A stretch of DNA of 64,000 nucleotides. Source: Acidimicrobiaceae bacterium. GTDB taxonomy: Bacteria > Actinomycetota > Acidimicrobiia > Acidimicrobiales > Bog-793. The stretch lies in the NCBI GenBank assembly GCA_025464005.1, contig JAODBO010000144.1, forward strand, positions 124,001 to 188,000, given 5' to 3'. A program made the position numbers and the translations under genes. The first letter of the stretch is position 1. The number at the start of each line of letters is the position of its first letter. This document shows, piece after piece, positions 1 to 8,607 of the stretch. The notes below the pieces were generated by a model. That model saw nothing but the letters and a program-made list of their open reading frames with translations. It did no database searches and was not told the origin of the DNA.

Positions 1-2
1 AC

Positions 3-17
3 GACTTCGGGCGCTAG
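3..17. repeat. 15-bp direct repeat, left copy
   Basis: GACTTCGGGCGCTAG occurs here and again, identically, at 803-817. The two copies bracket the single gene at 81-752. The right copy overlaps the last codons and TAG stop of the minus-strand LOG gene, so this copy could be a target duplication or att-like core. Confidence 0.6.
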
Positions 18-67
18 GAGGCCGGTAGGGCACATGCCGCAATCACCGCACGATGACTTTCATGTCG

Positions 68-73
68 TATCAT
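68..73 (+). promoter_or_regulatory. Putative -10 box (leaderless start)
   Basis: TATCAT sits 7 nt before the ATG at 81. No Shine-Dalgarno sequence precedes that ATG. The same TAnnnT, 6-9 nt, start-codon arrangement recurs in the window, which suggests transcription starts at or next to the start codon. Confidence 0.4.
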
Positions 74-80
74 GCACGAT

Positions 81-752
81 ATGAGCGAGCTACCGACGGC
101 GACGCTGATCGCCGCGCGGTTCCGGCGGGGCATGGAGTACAAGAACGCAGGGCGGCTGCGCGCTCTCGTCAAGGTCCGCATGAAGTCTGAAGCGTGGTCG
201 GAATTCAAAGCAACGCTCACCAGTGCGCCCGGCTACATTACGGATTCTTTTGCCCCCGGGATTGGTTACTTTCCCGGCGGCGCCGAGCCGACCGCGGAGT
301 TCAAGGTCACCGGAGATCTGCTCTCGGTGCGGAACACCGCGAGCAGTCTCGCGAAGCAGTACGGCCAGCCCGCGGTGCGCGTGAACTTCGAGGCGGCCTC
401 GGAGGCGATGCTCTTCGACCTCGACCTCTCGCTGTCGGATTGGCGAATCGAGTACCTCCTGCCGGAGGATTCGCCCGCAGCGCGGGCCGAGGCCGTCTTC
501 TGGCTGACGAAGTCGAGCGGGATCGACATGCCGGTCGGGCGCGTGACCGGCGACCGGCTGGTCATCGACGGCGGGCTCGGCTTCGTCGCCCGGGCGCACC
601 GGGCGATTGCCGAACGGTTCGGTCGACCGGTGTCGGTTGCATCCGTGCTCGTCGAGCGGTGGGGGATGGACGGTGACCAACGTGGGTTCCTCCGCGAGCA
701 GCGGACCGAGCGCGCCACCGACGAGGAGATCGGTCGCATCCTGCTCGCCTGA
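81..752 (+). CDS. Hypothetical protein (223 aa)
   Basis: I do not recognise the family. The product is soluble-looking, with no signal peptide or membrane segment. Third codon positions are strongly GC-biased throughout, which supports this frame. An ATG at 72 is also in frame but overlaps the TATCAT -10-like hexamer at 68-73, so the ATG at 81, seven bases after that hexamer, is preferred as a leaderless start. The gene stands alone, convergent with the LOG gene, and lies between two identical 15-bp direct repeats, which suggests it may be a small inserted module. Function unknown. Confidence 0.65.
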   Translation: MSELPTATLIAARFRRGMEYKNAGRLRALVKVRMKSEAWSEFKATLTSAPGYITDSFAPGIGYFPGGAEPTAEFKVTGDLLSVRNTASSLAKQYGQPAVRVNFEAASEAMLFDLDLSLSDWRIEYLLPEDSPAARAEAVFWLTKSSGIDMPVGRVTGDRLVIDGGLGFVARAHRAIAERFGRPVSVASVLVERWGMDGDQRGFLREQRTERATDEEIGRILLA

Positions 753-802
753 CGCGAGCGGGTCGACGGGGCTGACGGACCAGACGAGTGCGCCCGGAGC
801 AG

Positions 803-817
803 GACTTCGGGCGCTAG
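803..817. repeat. 15-bp direct repeat, right copy
   Basis: Identical to 3-17. It covers the 3' end and TAG stop (816-814 on the minus strand) of the LOG gene. Confidence 0.6.
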
Positions 818-1929
818 AGCTCCGCGTCCCTCGGCACGGCCGGCGAGCCGAGTTCGTCCTGGGTGACGGCGATCGGGGAGTCCCTCCCGGGTACGAGGGC
901 GTTCAGCGCGTCGATCAGCTGGCGGAGCCGCCCGTGGTGCGTGCGGTCGAACTCGAGAGCGATACGCGCCAGCTCGAGGTGATCGTCACTGGCGCGCTCG
1001 GGAGCAAGCGGCTCGGTGCGCCAGATTCCCCGCTCGGAGCAGATGTCGGCGAACGCCGCCGAGAGCATGTCCAGCTCCTCGCCGCTCGGAGCGTGTTGGA
1101 GGCGCAGCACCATCGTGTTTCCGACGAAGCGGAGCGAGTGGTAGTTGCGGTGGAAGCCGAGCAGCTCGGCGATCGCCTCGTCGACGTTGTCGGTGATCCG
1201 GTAGAGCGCTGCGTCGAGCGGATCGGCGAGGCCTCGCCCGTAGACCTGCTCCGTGACGAAGCGCTCCCACGCCTCCCAGTAAGCGTCACCGGGCGTGTCG
1301 ACGAGCAGGATCGGGGCCGGCTCGGCCTTTCCCGTCTGGAGGAGCGTCAGCAGTTCGAACGCCTCGTCGAGGGTCCCGAAGCCGCCCGGCAGCACGAGGA
1401 AGCCGGTGGACTCTTTCATGAGCATGAGCTTGCGCGTGAAGAAGTACTTCATCTCGACGAGCTTCTCGTTCTCGGCGATCCACGCGTTCGGAAGCGCCTC
1501 GAAGGGCAGCCGGATGTTGACCCCGATCGCCATCTCCGACCCGGCGCCCTCGTTTCCGGCCGCCATGATCCCCGGGCCTGCGCCGGTGACCACCATCCAT
1601 CCCGCCTCGGCGAGCCGATGCGCGAGATCCCGCGCCAAGACGTAGAGGTTGTCCGAGGGCGCCGTGCGAGCAGAACCGAAGATCGTGACCTTCGGCACCT
1701 CGCGGTACGGGGCGAACATCGCGAACGCGTCGGCCATCTCGGCAAGCGCCGAGCGAGCGATCTTCAGGTCGAGACGGTTCGCCCCGTTGCGGGTCAGCTC
1801 GAGCGCCGCGGCGAGGATGGCGCGGTGCATGTCGCGGTTGCGCCTGGCACCTACGGCATCGAGCAGGGAGTCGACGAGCGCTGCGATGTTCTCGGTCGTT
1901 GGCTCGTCGCCCGCAGGCTCGCCGGTCAC
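814..1929 (-). CDS. LOG family protein (TIGR00730-like Rossmann protein)
   Basis: About 371 aa with the LOG-family signature: a nucleotide-binding region (VTIFGSAR, then VTGAGPGIMAAGNEGA) and the diagnostic PGGFGTLDE motif near residue 200. Characterised LOG proteins are cytokinin riboside-5'-monophosphate phosphoribohydrolases or pyrimidine/purine nucleotide 5'-monophosphate nucleosidases. This longer form, with extra N- and C-terminal helices, has no assigned substrate that I can name. The GTG start at 1929 overlaps the pgl stop as GTGA; an ATG at 1968 would need a 43-bp overlap. It is the last gene of the tal-pgi-zwf-pgl operon. Confidence 0.85.
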   Translation of the reverse strand: MTGEPAGDEPTTENIAALVDSLLDAVGARRNRDMHRAILAAALELTRNGANRLDLKIARSALAEMADAFAMFAPYREVPKVTIFGSARTAPSDNLYVLARDLAHRLAEAGWMVVTGAGPGIMAAGNEGAGSEMAIGVNIRLPFEALPNAWIAENEKLVEMKYFFTRKLMLMKESTGFLVLPGGFGTLDEAFELLTLLQTGKAEPAPILLVDTPGDAYWEAWERFVTEQVYGRGLADPLDAALYRITDNVDEAIAELLGFHRNYHSLRFVGNTMVLRLQHAPSGEELDMLSAAFADICSERGIWRTEPLAPERASDDHLELARIALEFDRTHHGRLRQLIDALNALVPGRDSPIAVTQDELGSPAVPRDAEL

Positions 1930-2612
1930 CCGACTGTTCCCTTCGCCGCGTCCTCGTCGCACAGCCACACGACGCGCTCGGCACGCACCCTCGAGGCCGG
2001 CAGGTCACGACCGGCGACGAGCTCGGCGAATGCTTGGCGCTTCTCGGCGCCCATCACCGCCACGACGACGAGCGCCGCGGTGGCTATGCCGGCGTAGGTG
2101 AGCGTGAGGCGCTCGAGCGGGTTGAGACCGGATGGATCCACGTTGCGCACGACGAGTCGCTCCGGAGGGGCGGAGAGCGCCTCCGAGCGCGGGAAGAGCG
2201 ACGCGGTGTGCCCATCCGGGCCGAAGCCGAGCTGGAGCAGGTCGAGGCCGCCCGCTCGGTGCAGCGACGCCTCGTAGGCTTCGGGACCATCGGCGCACGA
2301 CATCGGGAAGAAGCCGTGGAGCTGTACGAGCCGCTCGCCGAACGCCTCGCGAAGCGCCCGTTGGTTGGATTGCGGTGCGTCCGGCTCGACACAGCGCTCG
2401 TCGGCGAAGTAGACCTCGACGCGTCCCCAGGCGATCTCGTCGAGCAGCGCGAGCCGCTCCATGCATCGGGCACCCGAGGAGCCACCAGAGCAGCCCAGGC
2501 GGAACGGCGGGTCGTCGGCGCCGCGCGTCGACAGTGCCGAGCGCACCTCAGCGGCCCCAAGCTGGGCGAAGGCCTCGGGAACGTCCTCGACGACCCGGAT
2601 CTCGCCGATCAC
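1926..2612 (-). CDS. pgl: 6-phosphogluconolactonase
   Basis: A 228-aa protein of the glucosamine-6-phosphate isomerase/6-phosphogluconolactonase family, which hydrolyses 6-phosphogluconolactone to 6-phosphogluconate. Visible family motifs are GCSGGSSG (phosphate binding), VEVYFADERCVEPDAPQSN and LGFGPDGHTASLFP. The GTG start overlaps the zwf stop (GTGA), so the two are translationally coupled. It sits directly behind zwf, as usual for the oxidative pentose phosphate pathway, but the opcA gene often found between them in actinobacteria is absent. Confidence 0.92.
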   Translation of the reverse strand: MIGEIRVVEDVPEAFAQLGAAEVRSALSTRGADDPPFRLGCSGGSSGARCMERLALLDEIAWGRVEVYFADERCVEPDAPQSNQRALREAFGERLVQLHGFFPMSCADGPEAYEASLHRAGGLDLLQLGFGPDGHTASLFPRSEALSAPPERLVVRNVDPSGLNPLERLTLTYAGIATAALVVVAVMGAEKRQAFAELVAGRDLPASRVRAERVVWLCDEDAAKGTVG

Positions 2613-4162
2613 GGATTGCGCCACTGCCGGCCGCCGCCCTCGATGAGGCGGTCCGCTTCGATCGGGCCCCAGCTCCCGGCGCGGTAGTGGGCGAGAGGTG
2701 GCTCGCCGTCGAGAAACGCCCGCTGTATCGGCGCGACGATCTCCCATGCCTGGTCCACCTCGTCGCTGCGGATGAACAGCGTGGCGTCGCCGGTCATCGC
2801 GTCGAGGAGCAGCCGCTCGTAGGCATCGGCCGTGCCCCCTGGGAAGGCCTCCGCGTAGGAGAAGTCCATCGCGACGGTCCGGACGCGAAACGCGGGACCC
2901 GGGACCTTGGCCCCGAAGCTGAGCGCGATGCCTTCGTCGGGCTGGATGCGCAGTGTCAAGGTGTCCGGTCGCAGGTCGCGAGCGAGCTTCCCGGCAAAGG
3001 GCAGATGCGGCGGTCGCTGGAAGACCATCGACACCTCGGTGGCCCGCTTCGCGAGACGCTTGCCCGTGCGGACGTAGATCGGCACACCCGCCCAGCGCCA
3101 GTTGTCGACGAGCAGGAGCATGGCGACGAAGGTTTCGGTCTGGGAGTTGGGGTCGACCCCCTCCTCTTCGCGATAGCCGGGCACCTCCCTGGCGTCGACG
3201 ACGCCGCGCGCGTACTGGGCACGCACGACGTTGTTGACCGCTTCGTCGAGATCGGGAATGAGGACGGAGCGGAGCAGCTTGACCTTCTCGTCTCGGATTC
3301 CGCCTGCATCCATGGAGGAAGGGGGCTCCATCAGCGTGAGGGAGAGCACCTGCATCACGTGATTCTGGACGATGTCGCGCAATGCCCCGGCGGTCTCGTA
3401 GAAGCCGCCGCGGTGCTCGACCCCGATGCTCTCGGCGACGGTGACCTGCACGTGGTCGACGTAGCGGCGGTTCCAGATCGGTTCGAAGATCGAGTTGGCG
3501 AAGCGGAGCGCCAGGACGTTCTGGACCGTCTCCTTGCCCATGTAGTGGTCGATGCGGAAGATCTGGTCCTCCCGGAACGCCTTGTGCAGCTCGGCGTCGA
3601 GCTTCTTCGCGCTCTCGAGGTCGGAGCCGAACGGCTTCTCGACGACCAGCCTGGCGAAGCTGCCACCCTCGGCGGGCTCGTTTCCACCGTGCTCGGCGAG
3701 CGAGCAGGCGACGGTACCGAACAGTGCCGGGATCGTCGCCAGGTAGTAGATGCGGTTGCCGGAGGTCCCTCGCTCCTTGTCGATCTCGCGCAGCACCGTC
3801 GCGAGCGTCGCGAACGTGGTGTCGTCGCCGTAGTCGCCGGAGACGTAGCGGAACCCTTCTACCAGTCGCTCCCACGTCGCCGAGGAGCTCGATGGTGCCG
3901 CCTTCTTGCAGAGCTCACGGAACTCCTCGTCGGACCACTCGCTGCGCGCTACGCCGACGATGGCGAAGTTGTCGGGGAGCGATCCCCGCTCAGCGAGCTG
4001 GGCGAGCGCCGGGAGGATCTTGCGATGCGCGAGGTCGCCGGACGCACCGAAGATGACCAGGGCGAGCGGGTCGGGGTGCCGGCCTATGCCGGGATCTATC
4101 GGATGGACGGTTGCGTCGGGACCGGCGACGGTGACGTTCTGAAGGTTCGAGACCTCGCTCAT
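2609..4162 (-). CDS. zwf: Glucose-6-phosphate 1-dehydrogenase
   Basis: A 517-aa enzyme of normal family length that oxidises glucose 6-phosphate to 6-phosphogluconolactone with NADP+. The Rossmann motif FGASGDLAHRK spans about residues 38-48, the EKPFG motif 175-179, and the active-site RIDHYMGKETVQN begins at about 203. It lies 46 nt downstream of pgi and overlaps pgl by 4 nt. No OpcA-like allosteric partner gene is nearby. Confidence 0.97.
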   Translation of the reverse strand: MSEVSNLQNVTVAGPDATVHPIDPGIGRHPDPLALVIFGASGDLAHRKILPALAQLAERGSLPDNFAIVGVARSEWSDEEFRELCKKAAPSSSSATWERLVEGFRYVSGDYGDDTTFATLATVLREIDKERGTSGNRIYYLATIPALFGTVACSLAEHGGNEPAEGGSFARLVVEKPFGSDLESAKKLDAELHKAFREDQIFRIDHYMGKETVQNVLALRFANSIFEPIWNRRYVDHVQVTVAESIGVEHRGGFYETAGALRDIVQNHVMQVLSLTLMEPPSSMDAGGIRDEKVKLLRSVLIPDLDEAVNNVVRAQYARGVVDAREVPGYREEEGVDPNSQTETFVAMLLLVDNWRWAGVPIYVRTGKRLAKRATEVSMVFQRPPHLPFAGKLARDLRPDTLTLRIQPDEGIALSFGAKVPGPAFRVRTVAMDFSYAEAFPGGTADAYERLLLDAMTGDATLFIRSDEVDQAWEIVAPIQRAFLDGEPPLAHYRAGSWGPIEADRLIEGGGRQWRNP

Positions 4163-4208
4163 GGACGTGCCTTGCTTTCGATGTCGTGGTGTCGTGCCAA
4201 TGAGAGGC

Positions 4209-5594
4209 TCAGAGCAGCTCGGCCGGGTCGTCCACCGCTACACGGAGCACGCGCCGGCCGTGGGCGACGAGGCTCTCGTGGTCGCCGATCGCCTGTGCCG
4301 CGATCAAGGTGCCGAAGTCGTACGGCTTGCCGGGGATCGGGACCTCCGGCTGGGGAGAGCGCCGGACGAGCTGGAGTGCGACGACCGACGGCGGCCCGCC
4401 CTTGTGGAGCTGACCGGTGGAGTGGAGAAAGCGCGGGCCGTATCCCGCCGTGACCGCCATCCCACCGTGCGCGTCGCGGATCGAGCGGCGCAGCGCCTCG
4501 AGCCGGTCCTCGCTGCCGTAGGGCAGGTAAGCCTGGATGCTCACGTAGTCGCCCGGGACGACCTGTTCCTCGAGCCATCCCGAGACGGTCTCGGGCTCGG
4601 CCGTCTCGAGCGACGGCAGCGGCAACGCTTCGAGCACGCGGCCGGTGTTGGCCTTGGACTCGGCGACGTTGGGCTCGTCGAAGGGATCGATCCCGAGCAC
4701 GTGTCCGGCCGCCGCGGTCGCCAGCTCGAGCCGGAAGAACTCTGCACCGAGCTCGTGAGCCGAGCCGAGCCGGATCGGCAGGATATGTCGGTCCGGCCCC
4801 TTCTCGTCCTGGGTGGTGGGCACCGGGATGCAGCCCCGACCCTGCTTGCCGGTCGACTCGGCGAGGAGCTGCTCGGCCCAGAGGCCGAAGTCCTTGTGGG
4901 CCTCCTCGACGAGGATGGTCACCTTGTCGCGCCCTTCGAGCGCGGCATTCGCCATCTCGATGCCGATCTCCACGGCCGCGATTCGGTCGACTTCGAGCGC
5001 GCGCCCGCAGAGCTCGCCGATGTCGTAGCCGGCGAGCGCAGCGGGCACCAGGCCGAAGTGCGACAGGACCGAGTAACGGCCGCCGATATCCGGTCGGTTG
5101 ATGAAGATGCGCTGCACCCCCAGCTCCTCGGCCTCGGCCGCGAGCGGTGTGCCGGGGTCGGTGATGACGGCGTAGCGCTTGGCGTCCTTCAGTCGCTGCC
5201 GGGCGTGCGCGAACAGCACATTGGGCTCGAGCGTCGTGCCGGACTTCGACGACACGAGCACGAAGGCGTCCTCGATCGGGGTCGCTGCGACGGTCGTGGG
5301 ATCGGTCGTGTCACACACCACGATCCGACGACCGCTCGGCGCCCCGAAGGCATCGCGGATGGAGGCGAGCACCGCCGTCCCGAGCGAGGAGCCGCCCATG
5401 CCGAGCAGCACCACCGTGTCCTGGTCGATCGTCGCCGCCCAGCGCTCCAGCTCCTTCGCGGCGCGCTCCATCTCCCGAGGCTCGTCGAGCCACCCGAGGC
5501 GATTGGCAGAGACGTTCCTGGCGGGCCATAACGAGGCGTCGCGCGCCTCGATCCTCTCGGCAAGCTCCTCGGCGCTAGCGGGAGCCGGGCTCAT
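4209..5594 (-). CDS. pgi: Glucose-6-phosphate isomerase
   Basis: A 461-aa enzyme interconverting glucose 6-phosphate and fructose 6-phosphate. The sugar-phosphate-binding SIS motifs are clear: GMGGSSLG at 65-72 and VSSKSGTTLEPN around 114-125, followed by DIGGRYSVLS. It is shorter than the roughly 550-aa classical enzyme. The ATG overlaps the tal stop (ATGA). Its position between tal and zwf lets one operon feed hexose phosphate into the oxidative pentose pathway and recycle fructose 6-phosphate. Confidence 0.93.
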   Translation of the reverse strand: MSPAPASAEELAERIEARDASLWPARNVSANRLGWLDEPREMERAAKELERWAATIDQDTVVLLGMGGSSLGTAVLASIRDAFGAPSGRRIVVCDTTDPTTVAATPIEDAFVLVSSKSGTTLEPNVLFAHARQRLKDAKRYAVITDPGTPLAAEAEELGVQRIFINRPDIGGRYSVLSHFGLVPAALAGYDIGELCGRALEVDRIAAVEIGIEMANAALEGRDKVTILVEEAHKDFGLWAEQLLAESTGKQGRGCIPVPTTQDEKGPDRHILPIRLGSAHELGAEFFRLELATAAAGHVLGIDPFDEPNVAESKANTGRVLEALPLPSLETAEPETVSGWLEEQVVPGDYVSIQAYLPYGSEDRLEALRRSIRDAHGGMAVTAGYGPRFLHSTGQLHKGGPPSVVALQLVRRSPQPEVPIPGKPYDFGTLIAAQAIGDHESLVAHGRRVLRVAVDDPAELL

Positions 5595-6724
5595 CGACCG
5601 GCGCCGAGGGCGGCGGCCTTCTGGCCGAGGCTCTCGATGAGCTCCTCGAAGGACTTCGCGAACGACGCCACGCCCTCGACCTCGAGTTGCTCGGTCACTT
5701 CGGCGAGGTCTACGCCGACCTCGGCGAGACCCGAGATGGTGGCGCGAGCCCTGTCGAGGTCGAGCTCGACTGTGCGCGCGACTACCCCGTGGTCGGCAAA
5801 GGCTTCGAGGGTCTGCGGCGGCATCGTGTCGACGGTGTCAGGACCGATGAGCGCCTCCACGTAATACAGGTCGGGGTAGGAGGGGTTCTTCGTCGACGTC
5901 GAGGCCCACAGCGGTCGTTGCAGGCGCGCGCCGCTCGCGGCGAGGGCCGCGAAGCGATCGGTGCCGAAGCGCTCCCGGAACAGCGCGTAGGCCAGACGGG
6001 CCTGCGCGATGGCGGCCTTGCCGCGCAGCTGGAGCGCGGCCTGCGCACGGGGGGAAGGAGGATCGGCAAGGGCGATCGCCTCGAGCCTGCGGTCGATCTC
6101 GGTGTCCACCCGGCTCACGAAGAACGACGCGACCGAGGCGACCGTCGAGAGGTCGCCACCGCTTGCGAGGAAGCGCTCGAGGCCGCGCTGGTAGGCCTCG
6201 ATGACGTCCCCGTAACGCTCGAGGGAGAAGATCAGGGTCACGTTGATGCTCCGACCCTCGGCGATCATCTCCTCGATCGCCGGGATGCCCTCACGCGTGG
6301 CCGGGATCTTCACGAGCAGATTCGGCTGCGCGACGCGCTCGGCAAGATTCCTCGCGGCCGCGATCGTGCCGGCGGTGTCGTGCGCGAGCGTCGGGGACAC
6401 CTCGACCGAGACGAAGCCGTCGCTTCCGTCGGATTCGTCAAAGAGCGGCCGGAAGAGCTTCAGCGCGCCGTTGGCGTCCTGCAGGACGAGCTCCCAGTAG
6501 GTGTCGTCGACGGACTTGCCCGCGGCGACGAGCTCGGCGAACTGATCGTCGTAGTCGTGGCCCGCCTCGATCGACTTCGCGAGGATCGTCGGGTTCGACG
6601 TGAGGCCCCGCACCCCGAGCTCGAGGAGGCGGTCGAGGCCGCCGGGGGAGAGGTAGGAGCGCTTCAAGTCGTCGACCCAGGGGCTCTGGCCCCCCGCCGC
6701 GTAGAGGTCGTGCACCTTGGTCAC
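5591..6724 (-). CDS. tal: Transaldolase
   Basis: A 377-aa actinobacterial-type transaldolase, moving a dihydroxyacetone unit between sugar phosphates. LTSNPTILAKSI at about 41-52 and NLLVKIPATREGIPAI at about 135-150 are diagnostic; Lys139 is the predicted Schiff-base residue. The GTG start at 6724 is preceded by GAGAGGAG about 7 nt away. It is first in the tal-pgi-zwf-pgl-LOG operon; no transketolase gene is in the window. Confidence 0.94.
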   Translation of the reverse strand: MTKVHDLYAAGGQSPWVDDLKRSYLSPGGLDRLLELGVRGLTSNPTILAKSIEAGHDYDDQFAELVAAGKSVDDTYWELVLQDANGALKLFRPLFDESDGSDGFVSVEVSPTLAHDTAGTIAAARNLAERVAQPNLLVKIPATREGIPAIEEMIAEGRSINVTLIFSLERYGDVIEAYQRGLERFLASGGDLSTVASVASFFVSRVDTEIDRRLEAIALADPPSPRAQAALQLRGKAAIAQARLAYALFRERFGTDRFAALAASGARLQRPLWASTSTKNPSYPDLYYVEALIGPDTVDTMPPQTLEAFADHGVVARTVELDLDRARATISGLAEVGVDLAEVTEQLEVEGVASFAKSFEELIESLGQKAAALGAGR

Positions 6725-6851
6725 CAGCCGCTCCTCTCGTGCGCCGCGAGCAGGACTGCCCGGGCAGATGGATCCTTCGTCGCGCCTCGTCCTGCTGCGA
6801 CCACGTCTCGAAGCGACGGCGATCGTGGCGCGCCGAGGCGCCTGCTCAAGC

Positions 6852-7631
6852 CTAGGGCGCGGGCGTCGACACCGGGGCGTTGCCCTGCAGGAATCGCGGC
6901 TGCTCGAGGCGGATCGTGGCCAAGCGTCGCCAGGCGAGGATCCGGATAAGCCACCATCCCGGGTCCAGCTGACCATGAGCGAGCGAAAGCCTGGCCGAAG
7001 TGGGTGCGGCGTGATGGTTGTTGTGAAGACCCTCGCCGGCGGTGAGCCATGCGAGCCACTGATTGTTGCGGGCGGTGTTGGCGTAAGGCTGGCGGCCGAC
7101 GACGTGGCCGAACGCGTTGATCGCCGCGTTGAGCGCGAGGTAGGTGAGGGTGTGGATGGCGGCGGCGAGCAGTCCGTACTGCCAGCCGAGGCTGACGCAC
7201 AAGATCGCGACGCCGATACCGAGGCCGACGAGCGCGTGATCGAACAGCACGGTGTCCCAACGGTCGGCCGGAAGGTCCCGCGCATAGCGCTGGACGGTCG
7301 CGCCGTCACGGGCCACCTTGCGGTAGAGGTTGGCGTTGGTGAGCTGCACCCGCCAGAAGCCGAGCAGCAGCGGCGAGTGTGGATCGCCCTCGACGTCGGT
7401 AAAGGCATGGTGGCGGCGGTGCACCGCCGCCCACTGGCGCGGGCGGATCCCCGTCGTGATCCAGATGAGGAAGCGGAAGACGAATCGGACACCCGGCGTG
7501 ACGGTGAGCGCTTTGTGCGAGACCGCCCGATGCAGGAAGACGGTCGTGCAGAACAGCGCGATCTGACAGACGGCGAGGCCGACGATGACAGCGAGCACGA
7601 CCTGGGGCACCTGCGCACGATAGCAGGACAC
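6852..7631 (-). CDS. Membrane fatty-acid desaturase (acyl-CoA delta-9 type)
   Basis: A 259-aa integral membrane di-iron desaturase. All three histidine boxes are present: HRAVSH at 34-39, HRRHH at 71-75 and HNNHH at 202-206, with hydrophobic segments between them. Such enzymes insert a cis double bond into saturated acyl chains to tune membrane fluidity. It is transcribed on the same strand as tal, with 127 nt between, and divergently from the small membrane-protein operon at 7769. Confidence 0.9.
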   Translation of the reverse strand: MSCYRAQVPQVVLAVIVGLAVCQIALFCTTVFLHRAVSHKALTVTPGVRFVFRFLIWITTGIRPRQWAAVHRRHHAFTDVEGDPHSPLLLGFWRVQLTNANLYRKVARDGATVQRYARDLPADRWDTVLFDHALVGLGIGVAILCVSLGWQYGLLAAAIHTLTYLALNAAINAFGHVVGRQPYANTARNNQWLAWLTAGEGLHNNHHAAPTSARLSLAHGQLDPGWWLIRILAWRRLATIRLEQPRFLQGNAPVSTPAP

Positions 7632-7768
7632 CCCCGGTGCGGGCCTGGTGCTGGCGGGGCCGCGAGACCGGCTGTAGCCTGCCGCGGAGCGCGTCCGGCA
7701 CGGGCGGCGACCCGGCGGCGGTGCGGCCTGCGGTCGGGCCGCGGCTGGCGGATCCCAAAGGAGAGCGG

Positions 7769-8125
7769 ATGCGAGGTGAACGAGGCGCCCAGCGAGCCGA
7801 GCCGGCTCGGGTCGCGGCGAGCGAGACGCTCTCGATGCTCCGCCGCTACGTCGTCCAGGAGACCGTCGGGCCCTTCAAGCACATCCTTCGCTCGGTGCTC
7901 CTCGGAGTCTCCGGCGCGCTGTTGCTCGGCGTCGGGACGATCGTCCTGCTCCTCGCGGTGCTGCGCGTGCTCCAGACCGAGACGGGTACGACCTTCGCGG
8001 GCACCTGGTCCTTCGCGCCGTTCCTGCTGACCGCTACCGCGGCGCTCGTCGTGGCGGGCGGGGCGACGTTCGCCGGGCTGAAGGGCGCGCGCCGTGGCGG
8101 ACGCGATCAAGGAGAGAAGGCGTGA
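7769..8125 (+). CDS. Small membrane protein, actinobacterial holin-X-like (DUF1469/PF07332 type)
   Basis: 118 aa with a polar N-terminus followed by two hydrophobic segments (around residues 42-66 and 82-105), the architecture of the putative actinobacterial holin-X/DUF1469 family. The ATG at 7769 follows AAAGGAG by 5 nt. It overlaps the next gene by GTGA and starts a chain of three small proteins leading into trmI. The role is unknown; holin activity is only a family label. Confidence 0.7.
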   Translation: MRGERGAQRAEPARVAASETLSMLRRYVVQETVGPFKHILRSVLLGVSGALLLGVGTIVLLLAVLRVLQTETGTTFAGTWSFAPFLLTATAALVVAGGATFAGLKGARRGGRDQGEKA

Positions 8126-8343
8126 CGCAGGGCAAAGCGGCAGGTGATCGGATATCGATCGGCGACATCGAGAGCCAGCTTCGATCCCTCGGGGGATCGG
8201 CGCAGGCGGTGGTGTCCGAGTCGAAGACGACGGCGACCGCTGCGGCGGCGGTTGGCGGCGTTCTCGCAGTGGCAGGGGTATACCTGCTCGGTCGACGTCG
8301 TGGCCGGCGACGCGCCACGGTGCTCGAGATCCGCCGGGTGTGA
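8122..8343 (+). CDS. Small single-pass membrane protein
   Basis: 73 aa: a polar N-terminal region, one Ala/Val-rich transmembrane segment around residues 38-56 and a cytoplasmic Arg-rich tail (LGRRRGRRRATVLEIRRV). GTG start overlaps the previous stop. Family not recognised. The operon position suggests it works with the holin-X-like neighbour. Confidence 0.65.
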   Translation: MTQGKAAGDRISIGDIESQLRSLGGSAQAVVSESKTTATAAAAVGGVLAVAGVYLLGRRRGRRRATVLEIRRV

Positions 8344-8349
8344 GGCGGG

Positions 8350-8607
8350 GTGCTCTCGCTTCTCGATCGGATCTCGCGTCGGGTCATACGCCGCGGGTTG
8401 CGCCAGGGACTCCTCGAAGGGAGCTCCCTATGGCTGGTTGCCGGGGCGTTGGCCTGGCTGGTTCGCATGCTTGGGACTCCAGAGGCACCGAAGGTCGTGC
8501 ATGAGGACCTCGCGGTGGGGCAGTCGATCGTCGTGACCCACCTCCCGGCCCCCCCGACACGGCGCGCACGGCGCCGTGCGCAGCGGTCCTCGGCAGACGG
8601 AGCGTGA
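8350..8607 (+). CDS. Small hypothetical protein
   Basis: 85 aa, GTG start 6 nt after the preceding stop, ending in GTGA overlap with trmI. It has a basic amphipathic N-terminus, one weakly hydrophobic stretch (SSLWLVAGALAWLVRML) and a basic C-terminal tail. Not recognised. The translational coupling to trmI supports it being real. Confidence 0.6.
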   Translation: MLSLLDRISRRVIRRGLRQGLLEGSSLWLVAGALAWLVRMLGTPEAPKVVHEDLAVGQSIVVTHLPAPPTRRARRRAQRSSADGA

